Assembly (NCBI GenBank): GCA_021324635.1 | Contig: JAJPIS010000050.1 | Span: 1 to 64,000 of the forward strand | Direction of reading: 5' to 3' | Origin: Gemmatimonadota bacterium | GTDB taxonomy: Bacteria > Gemmatimonadota > Gemmatimonadetes > Gemmatimonadales > Gemmatimonadaceae | DNA length: 64,000 nt | In this document: positions 17,721-28,184 of the stretch, piece after piece | Layout: every line of letters starts with the position of its first letter | Position numbering within the stretch: position 1 is the stretch's first letter | Notes under the pieces: generated by a model | What the model saw: the letters and a program-made list of their open reading frames with translations, nothing else | Database searches by the model: none | What the model was told of the DNA's origin: nothing | Translations under genes and position numbers: made by a program

Positions 17721-17805
17721 CGACGCGCGCGGTGCGGCCCGCCGCTCTCCTCCCGCGGCGCGGCCGGCCGGCGCTCGCCCGCCGCGACATCGCTCGAGAT
17801 CGGCC

Positions 17806-19131
17806 GTGAACCCGGCCCTGCGCCTCGCCTATGGCCTGGCCGGCAGGGTGGCGGTCGGTGCCGCGCGCGTGGCGTCCCGCGCGCCGGGCGACTCGAAGCT
17901 GGTGCGCTCGGCGCGCGGCCGCGACGGGCTCGCGGGCCGCTACGAGGCCTGGGGCGCGGCGGAGCGCGACCGAGGGCGACCCCTCCTCTGGATCCACGCG
18001 CCGTCGGTCGGAGAGGGCCTTCAGGCGCGGCCCGTCCTGGAGCAACTCCGGCGCGCACGACCCGACGTGCAGGTCGCATACACCCACTACTCACCGAGCG
18101 CCGAATCGTTCGCGCAGCGGCTGCGTGTGTCCGGGCTCGCCGATTTTGCCGACTACCTCCCGTGGGACACGGCGTCGGCCGTGCGGGGGGCGCTCGACGT
18201 GCTCGCCCCGACGGCGTTGGTGTTCGCGAAGCTCGACGTGTGGCCCATCCTGGTCGCCGAGGCCGCCGCCCGGGGCGTGGCGCTCGGGTTGGTGAGCGCC
18301 ACGCTGGCGCCGCATTCGGCGCGGCGCTCGCGGCTCGGGACGGCGCTGCTCGCCGACGCCTATGCCCGCCTGGAGCGCGTGGGGGCGGTGGACGATGACG
18401 ACGCGGCGCGGCTCCGGGCGCTCGGCGTCCGCGCGGACGCGCTCCGGGTCACCGGCGACACGCGCTACGACCAGGTCTGGGCGCGGGCGGTCGCCATCGA
18501 CCGGCGCGGTCCGCTCCTGGCCCCGCTGCTCGCGGCCGCCCGGCCGACCGTCGTCGCCGGCTCGACATGGCCCCCCGATGAGCGGGTCGTGCTCGAGGGG
18601 TGGGGCCTGCTGCAGGCCAGGATACCGGGCGCGCGCCTCATCGTGGCACCGCACGAGCCGACCGGCCCGCACGTCGCATCGATCGAACGGTGGGCCGCCG
18701 CTCGTGGCATCCGCGTCGCTCGGGTCGGGGCGGCGAGCGATGGAGCGACCGCGGAACCGGCGGCACTTCTCATCCTCGACCGGGTCGGCCCGCTCGGCGA
18801 CCTCTATGCCGCGGCGGACGTGGCGTACGTCGGCGGCGGGTTCCATGCCGACGGGCTCCACTCGGTCCTCGAGCCGGCGGCGTTCGGGGTCCCGGTGGTC
18901 GTCGGACCGCGCCATGGCGAGAGTCGAGATGCGCGGCGTCTGCTGGCGGCCGGCGGCGCGGCCGCGGTGCGGAACGCCGGCGAGCTGGCGAGCACCGTCG
19001 GCCGGTGGCTTGCCGACCCCGTCACACGGCGGGACGCCGGGTCGCGGGCCCAGCAGATCGTCGTGGGCGGGCTCGGCGCGGCGAGCCGGTCCGCCGCCAT
19101 GGTCGCCGAGCTGCTGGAGCGGAGAGCGTAG
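17806..19131 (+). CDS. waaA: 3-deoxy-D-manno-octulosonic acid (Kdo) transferase
   Basis: 441 residues from GTG 17806. The GT30 N-terminal domain has the catalytic-Glu motif LWIHAPSVGEG (Glu70), followed by VAYTHYSPSAE and YLPWDT. The C-terminal GT-B domain has VAGSTWPPDERVVLEG, APHEPTGPH, DRVGPLGDLYAAADVAYVGG and HSVLEPAAFGVPVVVGP. Transfers Kdo from CMP-Kdo to lipid A precursor at the inner membrane, so the organism makes LPS. The N-terminal membrane segment is short and weakly hydrophobic. Convergent with the EAL gene, three bases apart. Confidence 0.93.
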   Translation: MNPALRLAYGLAGRVAVGAARVASRAPGDSKLVRSARGRDGLAGRYEAWGAAERDRGRPLLWIHAPSVGEGLQARPVLEQLRRARPDVQVAYTHYSPSAESFAQRLRVSGLADFADYLPWDTASAVRGALDVLAPTALVFAKLDVWPILVAEAAARGVALGLVSATLAPHSARRSRLGTALLADAYARLERVGAVDDDDAARLRALGVRADALRVTGDTRYDQVWARAVAIDRRGPLLAPLLAAARPTVVAGSTWPPDERVVLEGWGLLQARIPGARLIVAPHEPTGPHVASIERWAAARGIRVARVGAASDGATAEPAALLILDRVGPLGDLYAAADVAYVGGGFHADGLHSVLEPAAFGVPVVVGPRHGESRDARRLLAAGGAAAVRNAGELASTVGRWLADPVTRRDAGSRAQQIVVGGLGAASRSAAMVAELLERRA

Positions 19132-19134
19132 CGC

Positions 19135-20376
19135 TCACGTCCCGCCGTTCACGAAGAACCCCTGCACGAGGTGCACGCCCAGGCGGCGGACGGTGTCGAA
19201 CTCCTCGGCCCGCTCGACCCCCTCGGCGATGACGCGGGCGTTCTGGTCGTTGGCGAAGCGGACCATCGTCTCGACCAGGTTCTGCTTGATCGGGTTCGTG
19301 TCGATCCCGGTGATGAGCGAGATGTCGAGCTTGATGAAATCGGGCTCGAGGTTGGCGATCGAGCCCAGCCCCGCGTACCCGCTCCCGGCATCGTCGACCG
19401 CGAATCGGTAGCCGCGGGTCCGGAAGGCCTGAAGCAGCTCGCGGAGCGCCGGGTAATCCTTGATCGCGGTGCGCTCGGTGATCTCGATGACGACACGCCG
19501 CGGGTCGTCCGGTGCGGTGCCGCTCGGTGGATCGGCGAGCGACGGCTCGCCGGCGAATTCCGGGTCCGCGAAGTCGTGCGGATCGACGTTGATGAACAGC
19601 AGCTGATGCGGGGCGAGCCGCGTGCGCATCCCCTCGAACGCCTTGGCCCGGCAGAGGCGGCTCAGCTCCCAGAGCAGGTTCGACTCGGCGGCGGTGGCGA
19701 ACATCACCTCCGGGTTCCGGAGCGAGCGGACGCCGCCGCGCGCCAGCGCCTCGTAGCCGAACACGGCGCCGGAATCGGCGGCGACGATCGGGTGATAGTC
19801 GATGTAGACGGCCCGCTCGCGCAGCACGGCGCGCAGCTCGGCGATCTGGCGCGCCCGCTCGCGCTGGGCGACGCTGCGCGCCGCCGCCGCCGCCTCGCGC
19901 ACGCCCCGGTAGATGAGGCGCTCGAGCCGCGATTTGGGCGCGACGGTGACGTGCGCGCGACCGGCGAAGACGTCGACCAGGGCGGCGATCTTCTCGCCGT
20001 GGGCCGCCTCGACCCGCCGCGAGACGGCCGCCTGGAGCTGCGTCACGAGCTGGGTGACGTCGGCGCTGGCACGCGCGACGCGCGTCGGCGAGATCCCGGC
20101 CGGCGGGATGTCGAGGCAGATGACGTCCTCGTCGTTGGGGTAGGCGACCGCCGCCCGCACGGGGTGGCCGCCGGCGCCGGCCTGCTGGTCGCGCAGGCAC
20201 TCGGCGACCGCGTCACACGCGGTATTGAGGACCGCGTCCAGCTTCTCCCATCCGTAGACGTCCTCGAGCTTGCCGAATTGCCCGAACGACAGGTACAGCA
20301 CGACCACCTCGCCTCGCTCGACGATGAGCGCGCGCGTCTGGTCGATCAGCTCAGCGAGGGTCGGCAGCACGCGCAA
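19135..20376 (-). CDS. EAL-domain cyclic-di-GMP phosphodiesterase with degenerate N-terminal GGDEF-like domain
   Basis: 413 residues from TTG 20376; a GTG two codons later (20370) is an equal candidate. Residues 1-150 resemble a GGDEF fold (VVVLYLSFGQFGKLEDVYGW) but without a GGDEF motif. A basic helix (QRERARQIAELRAVL) leads into the EAL domain: FGYEALARG (EAL at 209-211), LLFINVDPHD, VVIEITERTAI, FAVDDAGSGYAGL, PDFIKLDISL, VIAEGVERAEE and QGFF. All metal and catalytic residues appear present, so hydrolysis of c-di-GMP to pGpG is likely. No TM segment. Confidence 0.9.
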   Translation of the reverse strand: MRVLPTLAELIDQTRALIVERGEVVVLYLSFGQFGKLEDVYGWEKLDAVLNTACDAVAECLRDQQAGAGGHPVRAAVAYPNDEDVICLDIPPAGISPTRVARASADVTQLVTQLQAAVSRRVEAAHGEKIAALVDVFAGRAHVTVAPKSRLERLIYRGVREAAAAARSVAQRERARQIAELRAVLRERAVYIDYHPIVAADSGAVFGYEALARGGVRSLRNPEVMFATAAESNLLWELSRLCRAKAFEGMRTRLAPHQLLFINVDPHDFADPEFAGEPSLADPPSGTAPDDPRRVVIEITERTAIKDYPALRELLQAFRTRGYRFAVDDAGSGYAGLGSIANLEPDFIKLDISLITGIDTNPIKQNLVETMVRFANDQNARVIAEGVERAEEFDTVRRLGVHLVQGFFVNGGT

Positions 20377-20427
20377 GGGCGCGGTGGGGACGGCGGGGAG
20401 CGCGGACCGTCATCGCGGCTCGGCGGG

Positions 20428-21132
20428 CTACGGTGCCCGCAGGCCGGCGGGCGACCAGGCGACGCCGAAGCCGATCGTGTTGTCCTCGCCGCCCAGGCTG
20501 GAGCCGCGGATCGCCGTATCGAGCCGCACCGACACGCGCGGCGAGAGCTCGAGGTTGGCGCCGATACCGACGCCGCCGCCGACGCCCGTCGCCGAGCCGC
20601 GTCCGCCGCCCCGGATCTCGGCGTGACAGACGGTGCAGAAGTCGATCGACACTCGCGGATCGAGGTACGGCGTGATGGCGGCACCGTTGCCGAGGGCAAA
20701 GCGATGCCCGACCGCGGCCGTGAACGGGATCTGCGCCAACGTGCCGTGCCCGCCGAAGGCGAACGTCGCGCCGACCAGGCCCATCACCTCGAGCGGTTCG
20801 GAGTCGTGCTGCACGAGCAGCTGGTAGCCGTACTGGCCGCCCAGGAAATCGACCGCGTGCCCGTTGACACTCGAGGCGATGCCGCCGTCGAAGACGAACT
20901 GGCTTCGTGGCGCGAGCTGTTCCCGCCACTGAAAGATGAAGCTCGTGCCGTCGTAGCCGCCGCTCGCGATGGCCGCGGTGAACTCCCGGTTCACGATGTG
21001 CGGCTGCTGGAAGCTCGGGTAGATCCACGCCTGCGCCCCTGCCGCGGGTGCCGCGGCCATGCTCAGGAGTGCGGCGATCGCACACGCTCCCAGGGTGGCC
21101 GCGGCACGCCGCGGCCCCGATTCGTGGCCCAT
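20428..21132 (-). CDS. Small outer-membrane beta-barrel protein with a CXXCH motif
   Basis: 234 residues from ATG 21132, with GAGAGGAT upstream as ribosome site. Signal peptide (ACAIAALLSMAAAPAAGAQA) and eight or so alternating amphipathic strands (FTAAIASGGYDGTSFIFQW, YGYQLLVQHDSEPLEVMGLV, NTIGFGVAWSP) fit an OmpA/OmpW-like barrel. A loop carries FCTVCHAEIRGG, which matches the CXXCH haem-c consensus. No family can be named. Lies between the EAL gene and the ATP synthase genes on the same strand. Confidence 0.72.
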   Translation of the reverse strand: MGHESGPRRAAATLGACAIAALLSMAAAPAAGAQAWIYPSFQQPHIVNREFTAAIASGGYDGTSFIFQWREQLAPRSQFVFDGGIASSVNGHAVDFLGGQYGYQLLVQHDSEPLEVMGLVGATFAFGGHGTLAQIPFTAAVGHRFALGNGAAITPYLDPRVSIDFCTVCHAEIRGGGRGSATGVGGGVGIGANLELSPRVSVRLDTAIRGSSLGGEDNTIGFGVAWSPAGLRAP

Positions 21133-21162
21133 CTCACATCCTCTCGAGGAATTCGGCGGCCA

Positions 21163-21181
21163 GGTCGGCGGGCCGCCGACC
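21163..21181 (-). terminator. GC-rich hairpin downstream of atpC
   Basis: Palindrome GGTCGGCGGGCCGCCGACC in the 71-bp space between the ATP synthase run and the barrel gene. It has no T-run, so termination is only a suggestion. Confidence 0.3.
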
Positions 21182-21203
21182 GGCGTCATCGTCGTGGCGC
21201 ACG

Positions 21204-22960
<1,757 letters not shown>

Positions 22961-23839
22961 TCAGCCGCCGAGGGCGGCCGCTCCCCCGACGATCTCGGCG
23001 ATCTCCTGCGTGATCTGCGCCTGGCGGGCGCGGTTGAACTGACGCCGGAGCGTGTTGATCACCTCGTTGGCGTTGTCGGTCGCCGCCTTCATCGCCGTCC
23101 GGCGGGCACCTTGCTCGGCCGCCGCCGTCTCCACCAGCGCGCGATACACCGCATTCCGCACGTAGGCCGGCAGCAGCTCCTCGAGGATCGCTTCGGCGGA
23201 CGGGAGCAGGAGATAGTCGTGCTGCCGCCCGGTCGTCCGTCCTCCAGGCCTGGCCGGCGGCTCCACGGGAAGGATGCGATCGGTCGTCGGCGGAGTCGCG
23301 AGCGCGGAGACGAAGCGGGCGTAGACGACGTACACGGCGTCGAGCGCGCCCCGCACGAAGGCGTCCATGACACCCGTGACGAGGTCGGTCGCATCGCGCG
23401 TCGTCGGCCGGTCCGTGAGGTCGGTGCGGCTCGAGGCCATCGCGCGGCCGATGTACCGGAAGTAGCCGACTCCCTTGCGCCCCACGACGTGCAGCTCGAC
23501 CGCGGTGCCGCTCCGCTCGAGGCGGTCGACCAGCCCGCGGGCTTCACGGATGAGGTTCGAGTTGAAGGCGCCGGCCTGCCCGCGGTTGGAGGTGAGGAGC
23601 AGCACCGCCGCACGCCGCACGGTCGCGGGCTGACGGAGGAGCGGGAAGCGGGCGGCCAGCTCCGGGCTGTACAGGCTTCCGATCACCTCGCGCAGCGCCG
23701 CCGCGTACGGGCGCGCGGCCACGACCCGGTCCTGCGCGCGCTTCATCTTCGACGTCGCCACCATCTCCATCGTGCGCGTGATCTTGCGCGTGTTCTCGAA
23801 GGATCTGATGCGCCCCTTGAGCTCCCGGCCCTTGGCCAT
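22961..23839 (-). CDS. atpG: ATP synthase gamma subunit
   Basis: 292 residues with both terminal coiled-coil helices: N-terminal LKGRIRSFENTRKITRTMEMV and C-terminal AMKAATDNANEVINTLRR followed by FNRARQAQITQEIAEIVGG. The central Rossmann-like domain has VLLLTSNRGQAGAFNSNLI. Forms the rotating F1 shaft. A Pro/Arg-rich insert near residue 205 (VEPPARPGGRTTGRQ) is unusual but in frame. Confidence 0.96.
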   Translation of the reverse strand: MAKGRELKGRIRSFENTRKITRTMEMVATSKMKRAQDRVVAARPYAAALREVIGSLYSPELAARFPLLRQPATVRRAAVLLLTSNRGQAGAFNSNLIREARGLVDRLERSGTAVELHVVGRKGVGYFRYIGRAMASSRTDLTDRPTTRDATDLVTGVMDAFVRGALDAVYVVYARFVSALATPPTTDRILPVEPPARPGGRTTGRQHDYLLLPSAEAILEELLPAYVRNAVYRALVETAAAEQGARRTAMKAATDNANEVINTLRRQFNRARQAQITQEIAEIVGGAAALGG

Positions 23840-23862
23840 GCGGTCGTCCGGCCGTGTTCGCG

Positions 23863-25515
23863 CTAGGCCGCTGCGCCGGCCGTCGATCCGGCCGCCGGCC
23901 CGCCGGCGCCGCCCGCCGTGACGGCGGCCGCCGGTGACGCGTGGCGGCGGGTGAACTCGTGGGTGAAGCGTTCGATCGCCTGGCGAAGCTGCGCCTCGGT
24001 GTCCTTGGACAGGGCCTTCTCGGTCCGGATCCGCTCGCCGACCTGCGGGCCCTGGGCGTCCATGTACTGGTGGAACTCCCGCTCCCAGGGACGAACGAGC
24101 GCGACGTCGACGCCGTCGAGGTATCCGTTGGTGACGGCGAAGATGCTCATCACCTGCTTCTCGACCGGCATCGGCTGATACTGCGGCTGCTTCAGGATCT
24201 CGACTGTCCGGGCCCCCCGCTCGAGCTGCCGCTTGGTGGCGGCATCGAGGTCGGAGGCGAAGGCGGAGAACGCCTCGAGCTCGCGGTACTGGGCGAGGTC
24301 GAGACGGAGCCGGCCGGCGACCGCCTTCATCGCCTTGATCTGCGCCGACCCGCCGACGCGCGACACCGAGATACCGACGTTGATGGCCGGCCGGACGCCG
24401 GCGAAGAACAGGTCGGCCTCGAGAAAGATCTGTCCGTCGGTGATCGAGATGACGTTGGTCGGGATGTACGCCGACACGTCCCCCGCCTGCGTCTCGATGA
24501 TCGGCAGGGCGGTCAGTGAGCCGCCGGGCTTGAAGATCGTCTTGCCGTCGACGACCGACGGATCGTCGCTCAGCTTGGCCGCCCGCTCGAGGAGCCGCGA
24601 GTGCAGGTAGAACACATCGCCCGGGTACGCCTCGCGCCCCGGGGGGCGCCGCAGGACGAGGGAGATCTCGCGGTACGCGGCCGCCTGCTTCGACAGATCA
24701 TCGTACACGCAGAGGGTGGGCTTGCCCTCGTGGTACATGAAGTACTCGGCCATGGCGCACCCCGAGTACGGCGCGATGTACTGCATCGGCGCCGGGTCGG
24801 AGGCCGGCGCGTTGACGATGATCGTGTACTCCATCGCGCCCGCCTCGCGCAACCGTGCCTCGACGCCGCGGACGGTCGACGCCTTCTGCCCGATGGCGAC
24901 GTAGACGCAGATGACGCCGGTGCCCTTCTGGTTGATGATCGTGTCGAGCGCGATCGCGGTCTTGCCGATCCCGCGGTCGCCGATGATGAGCTCGCGCTGC
25001 CCGCGGCCGATCGGGATCATGGAGTCGACGGCCTTGAGCCCCGTCTGGAGGGGCTCCTTCACCGGCTGCCGAACGATGATGCCGGGGGCCGGAGATTCGA
25101 CCTTACGCGACATGGTCGTCCGGAGCTCGCCGAGCCCATCGATCGGGCGGCCCAGCGCATCGACGACACGGCCGATGAGGGCGGGGCCGACCGGCACCTC
25201 GAGCACCCGCGCGGTGCGGCGCACGTCGTCGCCCTCGCGGAGCACCAGGTAGTCGCCGAGGACGACCGCGCCGATGTTGTCCTCCTCGAGGTTGAGAGCG
25301 AGGGCGGTGACGGACTCCCCGGTCTCGGAGGAGGTGATCTCCAGCATCTCCCCCGCCATCGCCTTCTCCAACCCATAGATGCGGGCGATGCCGTCCCGGA
25401 CCTCGAGAACACTGCCGACTTCTTCGACGTTCAGCTCGTGCAGATCCGCTGCTTCGATCTCGCGCAGCAGGATGTCCTTCATCTCGCCGGGACGGAGCGT
25501 GGTGTCAGAGGCCAT
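23863..25515 (-). CDS. atpA: ATP synthase alpha subunit
   Basis: 550 residues, first of four F1 genes. Walker [15 protein letters not shown] near residue 175, [46 protein letters not shown]. The C-terminus carries an Ala/Gly-rich extension of about 25 residues. The usual upstream neighbours atpH (delta), atpF, atpE and atpB are absent: the next gene upstream is an AraC-type regulator. Promoter elements and a CRP-like palindrome lie about 100 bp upstream. Confidence 0.97.
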   Translation of the reverse strand: MASDTTLRPGEMKDILLREIEAADLHELNVEEVGSVLEVRDGIARIYGLEKAMAGEMLEITSSETGESVTALALNLEEDNIGAVVLGDYLVLREGDDVRRTARVLEVPVGPALIGRVVDALGRPIDGLGELRTTMSRKVESPAPGIIVRQPVKEPLQTGLKAVDSMIPIGRGQRELIIGDRGIGKTAIALDTIINQKGTGVICVYVAIGQKASTVRGVEARLREAGAMEYTIIVNAPASDPAPMQYIAPYSGCAMAEYFMYHEGKPTLCVYDDLSKQAAAYREISLVLRRPPGREAYPGDVFYLHSRLLERAAKLSDDPSVVDGKTIFKPGGSLTALPIIETQAGDVSAYIPTNVISITDGQIFLEADLFFAGVRPAINVGISVSRVGGSAQIKAMKAVAGRLRLDLAQYRELEAFSAFASDLDAATKRQLERGARTVEILKQPQYQPMPVEKQVMSIFAVTNGYLDGVDVALVRPWEREFHQYMDAQGPQVGERIRTEKALSKDTEAQLRQAIERFTHEFTRRHASPAAAVTAGGAGGPAAGSTAGAAA

Positions 25516-25619
25516 GAGAAGTCACAGGAACAGGACGGCCCGAAACGGGGACGCGCGCGACGGGACGCGCACCGCGCACGACCGCGGGCCGCGCGCTCGG
25601 GGATCGATTCCGGTACAGA

Positions 25620-25637
25620 TTGTGAAAATTATCACAA
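25620..25637 (-). promoter_or_regulatory. Perfect CRP/FNR-type palindrome upstream of atpA
   Basis: TTGTGA-N6-TCACAA, an exact inverted repeat fitting the TGTGA-N6-TCACA consensus of the CRP family, in an AT-rich island inside GC-rich DNA. On the minus strand it contains GATAAT, a good -10 hexamer, with TTGCTG 15 bp upstream as a possible -35. It sits 105 bp before the atpA start. Binding here would overlap the polymerase site, suggesting repression, but the palindrome could also be partly incidental to the -10. Confidence 0.55.
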
Positions 25638-25756
25638 GCCGCGAGACCCAGCAAGACGGGCCCGCCACACCGAGCGGCTGGAGCGCGCCGAGAGGCATGC
25701 CGGGACGACGACTGGCGGCGACCCCGGCACCCATGACCGGCGCCGACGACCGGCGA

Positions 25757-26650
25757 CTAGGCGGAGCCTCTGCTCCGCCCACGGCCGACCGCGAAGCGCC
25801 GAATCAGGTCGACGGCGCGGAGGCGGGCGAGGGAGGCCGGGCGCAGCCCAACGACGCGCTGCGTGGTGCTCGAGAGGTGGGAGGGGGACGCGAATCCGAG
25901 CACGCTCGCGACGTCGCGCAGGTCGTAGCCGGGGTTCTTGGCCAGCTCGGCGGCCGCGACGAGCCGCACGAGATCGATCACGCGCTTCAGGTTTGGCGCG
26001 CGCGCGGCCGCGAAGGCGCGACTCAGATGCTCGCGCGTGACGCCCACCGCGCGCGCGACGGCGTCCGTGCGCACGGGCAGTCCGGCATGGACTACGATGC
26101 ACGTCCAGGTGGTCACCTGGAGCGGCGAGGACAGCTCGAGGGCCGGCGGCGGCTCGCGGAGCGTGTCGGCGAAGCGGGCACGGAAGGTTCGGGTGAGCAC
26201 CTCCGTCCGGGCGCTCACTTCGTCGATCCCCTCGATGAGGACGCCGGCGAAATCCAGCGCGGCGCAGCGGGCGAGCGCGGGCGCGTCGCCGGACCTGAGC
26301 GGGGTGACGCCGAAGAACGGCGCGCTCGGGAACTCGCGCGCGAGCGCGGCGGCGGCCCAGACGTCGTCGCTCGGCGCCGACAGATCGACGAGCGCGGCAT
26401 CGATCAGTTCGGTGCGGAAGGTCGCGGCCAGGTCGGCGGCGGTTCGCAACACGACGAGGCGGGCTTGCCGGCGGGGGAATGCCGCCCGCGCAAAGGCGCG
26501 GGCCCGATCGCGCGGCGCGTACACGGCGACGCACGGCATCGTGGCCGCCTTGAGGGCCGCCACGCCGGACAGCGGCCGGCCCGGCCGCGGCCGAGCGGAC
26601 CGGCGGACGCTCGGAGCGGCACCCGCGCCGACGCGCGCGGTCCGGGTCAT
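25757..26650 (-). CDS. AraC-type regulator with receiver-like N-terminal domain
   Basis: 297 residues from ATG 26650 (ATGA overlap with the Nudix stop). Residues about 35-145 look like a degenerate receiver (CVAVYAPRDRARAF, ELIDAALVDLSAP, SAPFFGVTPLRSGD) with an Asp in the expected third-strand position. A linker leads to a C-terminal AraC/XylS DNA-binding domain with two helix-turn-helix units: VTREHLSRAFAAARAPNLKR and LRDVASVLGFASPSHLSSTT. Target genes are unknown. It ends the mlaF-nudix-araC run. Confidence 0.8.
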   Translation of the reverse strand: MTRTARVGAGAAPSVRRSARPRPGRPLSGVAALKAATMPCVAVYAPRDRARAFARAAFPRRQARLVVLRTAADLAATFRTELIDAALVDLSAPSDDVWAAAALAREFPSAPFFGVTPLRSGDAPALARCAALDFAGVLIEGIDEVSARTEVLTRTFRARFADTLREPPPALELSSPLQVTTWTCIVVHAGLPVRTDAVARAVGVTREHLSRAFAAARAPNLKRVIDLVRLVAAAELAKNPGYDLRDVASVLGFASPSHLSSTTQRVVGLRPASLARLRAVDLIRRFAVGRGRSRGSA

Positions 26651-27282
26651 GCGCGGCCCTCGCGGACCATGGCGTACGCGCGGGCGAGCACGTCGCGGGC
26701 GTTGGCGTAGGAGATCCGCGCCCGAGCGGTCTCGTAGGGCACCCACTCGCAGGCGGTGATGCCCTCGGCGGCCTGTGGCGAGGTCGTGGCCGGCGTTCCC
26801 GGGGGCACGGCCATGAGATAGAAGTCGCAGACTTTGTGGATCAGCCGACCCTTGAAGCGGAACCACCAGTCGATGGTATCGATGAGCCCTTCGACGGAGA
26901 GCGACCGGAGCCCGGTTTCCTCCTCGACCTCGCGCCGCGCCGCATCCTCGCGCCGCTCGCCACGCTCGACGTGCCCCTTGGGGAACCCCCAGTTCTCGTA
27001 GCTGTCCCGGATCAGCAGGAAGAGAGGCTCGGCATCGCCGGCCGCGTGCCCTCCGGACCACCCATCGGCCTGCGGGTCGCTCGGCGCCGTGGCCCGGGCG
27101 GGGGGCGACGCGCCGTTCGTCGCCGGGTCGGACTCAGCCGGGAGTCGGACCACGACTCCACCGGCCGAGCGTTCCTGCCGCGCCCGTGGCTTGGGCGGGG
27201 GAGATCGGTCGGCGGCCGCCCCCGTGGCGACGGCTGGCGGCCGCGGGCGGCCGCGCGGGCGCTTGCGGGGTGGTCTGCTCAC
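26647..27282 (-). CDS. Nudix hydrolase
   Basis: 211 residues. A Lys/Arg/Pro-rich N-terminus of about 45 residues precedes a Nudix domain whose box reads GHVERGERREDAARREVEEE followed by TGL, an exact GX5EX7REUXEEXGU match. Flanking NWGFPKG and WFRFKGRLIHKVCDFYLM are typical of the MutT/Ap4A-hydrolase-like group. It should hydrolyse a nucleoside diphosphate linked to another group; substrate cannot be told. Its start overlaps the ABC ATPase stop by 4 bp. Confidence 0.9.
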   Translation of the reverse strand: MSRPPRKRPRGRPRPPAVATGAAADRSPPPKPRARQERSAGGVVVRLPAESDPATNGASPPARATAPSDPQADGWSGGHAAGDAEPLFLLIRDSYENWGFPKGHVERGERREDAARREVEEETGLRSLSVEGLIDTIDWWFRFKGRLIHKVCDFYLMAVPPGTPATTSPQAAEGITACEWVPYETARARISYANARDVLARAYAMVREGRA

Positions 27283-28031
27283 GCCGGGGCGGCTGTCGCG
27301 GCCAGCGACGCGCGCCCCTCGATGAACTGCCGGACGACGGGGTCGGTCGTGTGCTGGATCTCGTGGACCGTGCCCACCTGGCGAACCCGGCCCTCGTAGA
27401 GCATGGCGATGCGTGTCCCGACGAGATAGGCGCTGCGCATGTCGTGGGTGATCACGATGCTGGTCACACCGAGTTGGCGCTGCATGCGGAGCATGAGGTC
27501 GTCAATGACCGCGCTCGTTACAGGGTCGAGGCCGGTGGTGGGCTCGTCGTAGAGAATGTACTTGGGCCGAAGAGCAATGGCACGGGCGATCCCGGCGCGC
27601 TTGCGCATTCCGCCGGACAGCTCGGCCGGATAGAGGGGTCCGGCGTCGGGAAGGTCGACCAACTCGAGCGATTCGCGGACGCGGCCGTCGATCTCGGCGG
27701 CGCCGAGCTCCGTCTGCCGCCGCAGGCCCATCGCGATGTTCTGGGCGATGGTCATCGAGTCGAAGAGCGCCGCGAACTGGAAGACATACGCGATCCGGGC
27801 GCGCAGGGCGTACAGCTCGCGCCGCGTGAGCGTCGGGACGCTGACGCCATCGACGAGCACGTCGCCCCGATCGGGGACGAGCAGCCCGATGAGATGCTTG
27901 AGGACGACCGACTTCCCGCTCCCGGAGAACCCGATGATCACCATCGTCTCGCCCTCCGCGACCTCGAGCGAGAACCCGGTGAGCACCCGCTTCGGGCCGA
28001 ACGACTTGTAGACGTCGCGAAGCGCAATCAT
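27279..28031 (-). CDS. MlaF-type ABC transporter ATP-binding protein
   Basis: 250 residues. Walker A GFSGSGKS, Q-loop AYVFQFAALFDSMT, signature LSGGMRKRAGIARAI, Walker B KYILYDEPTTGLDP and switch VITHDMRSA. The GMRKR signature and FQFAALFDSMT are characteristic of the Mla/Ttg2 lipid-transport ATPases. No permease (MlaE) lies next to it; an MCE/MlaD-like protein is 22 kb away (50.5 kb). First gene of a three-gene overlapping run. Confidence 0.9.
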   Translation of the reverse strand: MIALRDVYKSFGPKRVLTGFSLEVAEGETMVIIGFSGSGKSVVLKHLIGLLVPDRGDVLVDGVSVPTLTRRELYALRARIAYVFQFAALFDSMTIAQNIAMGLRRQTELGAAEIDGRVRESLELVDLPDAGPLYPAELSGGMRKRAGIARAIALRPKYILYDEPTTGLDPVTSAVIDDLMLRMQRQLGVTSIVITHDMRSAYLVGTRIAMLYEGRVRQVGTVHEIQHTTDPVVRQFIEGRASLAATAAPA

Positions 28032-28089
28032 GGGGACATGGGGGAGGGAGTCGGCGGAGTATCGGGGACGCCGGGAGGGGGGCGGGCGC

Positions 28090-28129
28090 GATCAGGGCCG
28101 GCAGCGGAGCATCGCTGCCGGCCCTGATC
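28090..28129 (-). terminator. Strong hairpin between sigma-factor gene and mlaF
   Basis: A perfect 17-bp stem (GATCAGGGCCGGCAGCG and its complement) around a 6-base loop GAGCAT. It follows the sigma-factor stop by 55 bp. No U-tract on the minus strand; a short AATAT follows on the plus strand. Probably a terminator for the sigma gene that insulates mlaF. Confidence 0.6.
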
Positions 28130-28184
28130 AATATCGCCTCACGAGGCCGGCCCGTGGGCTACGGCCGATCGCGGTCGCCGTCGC

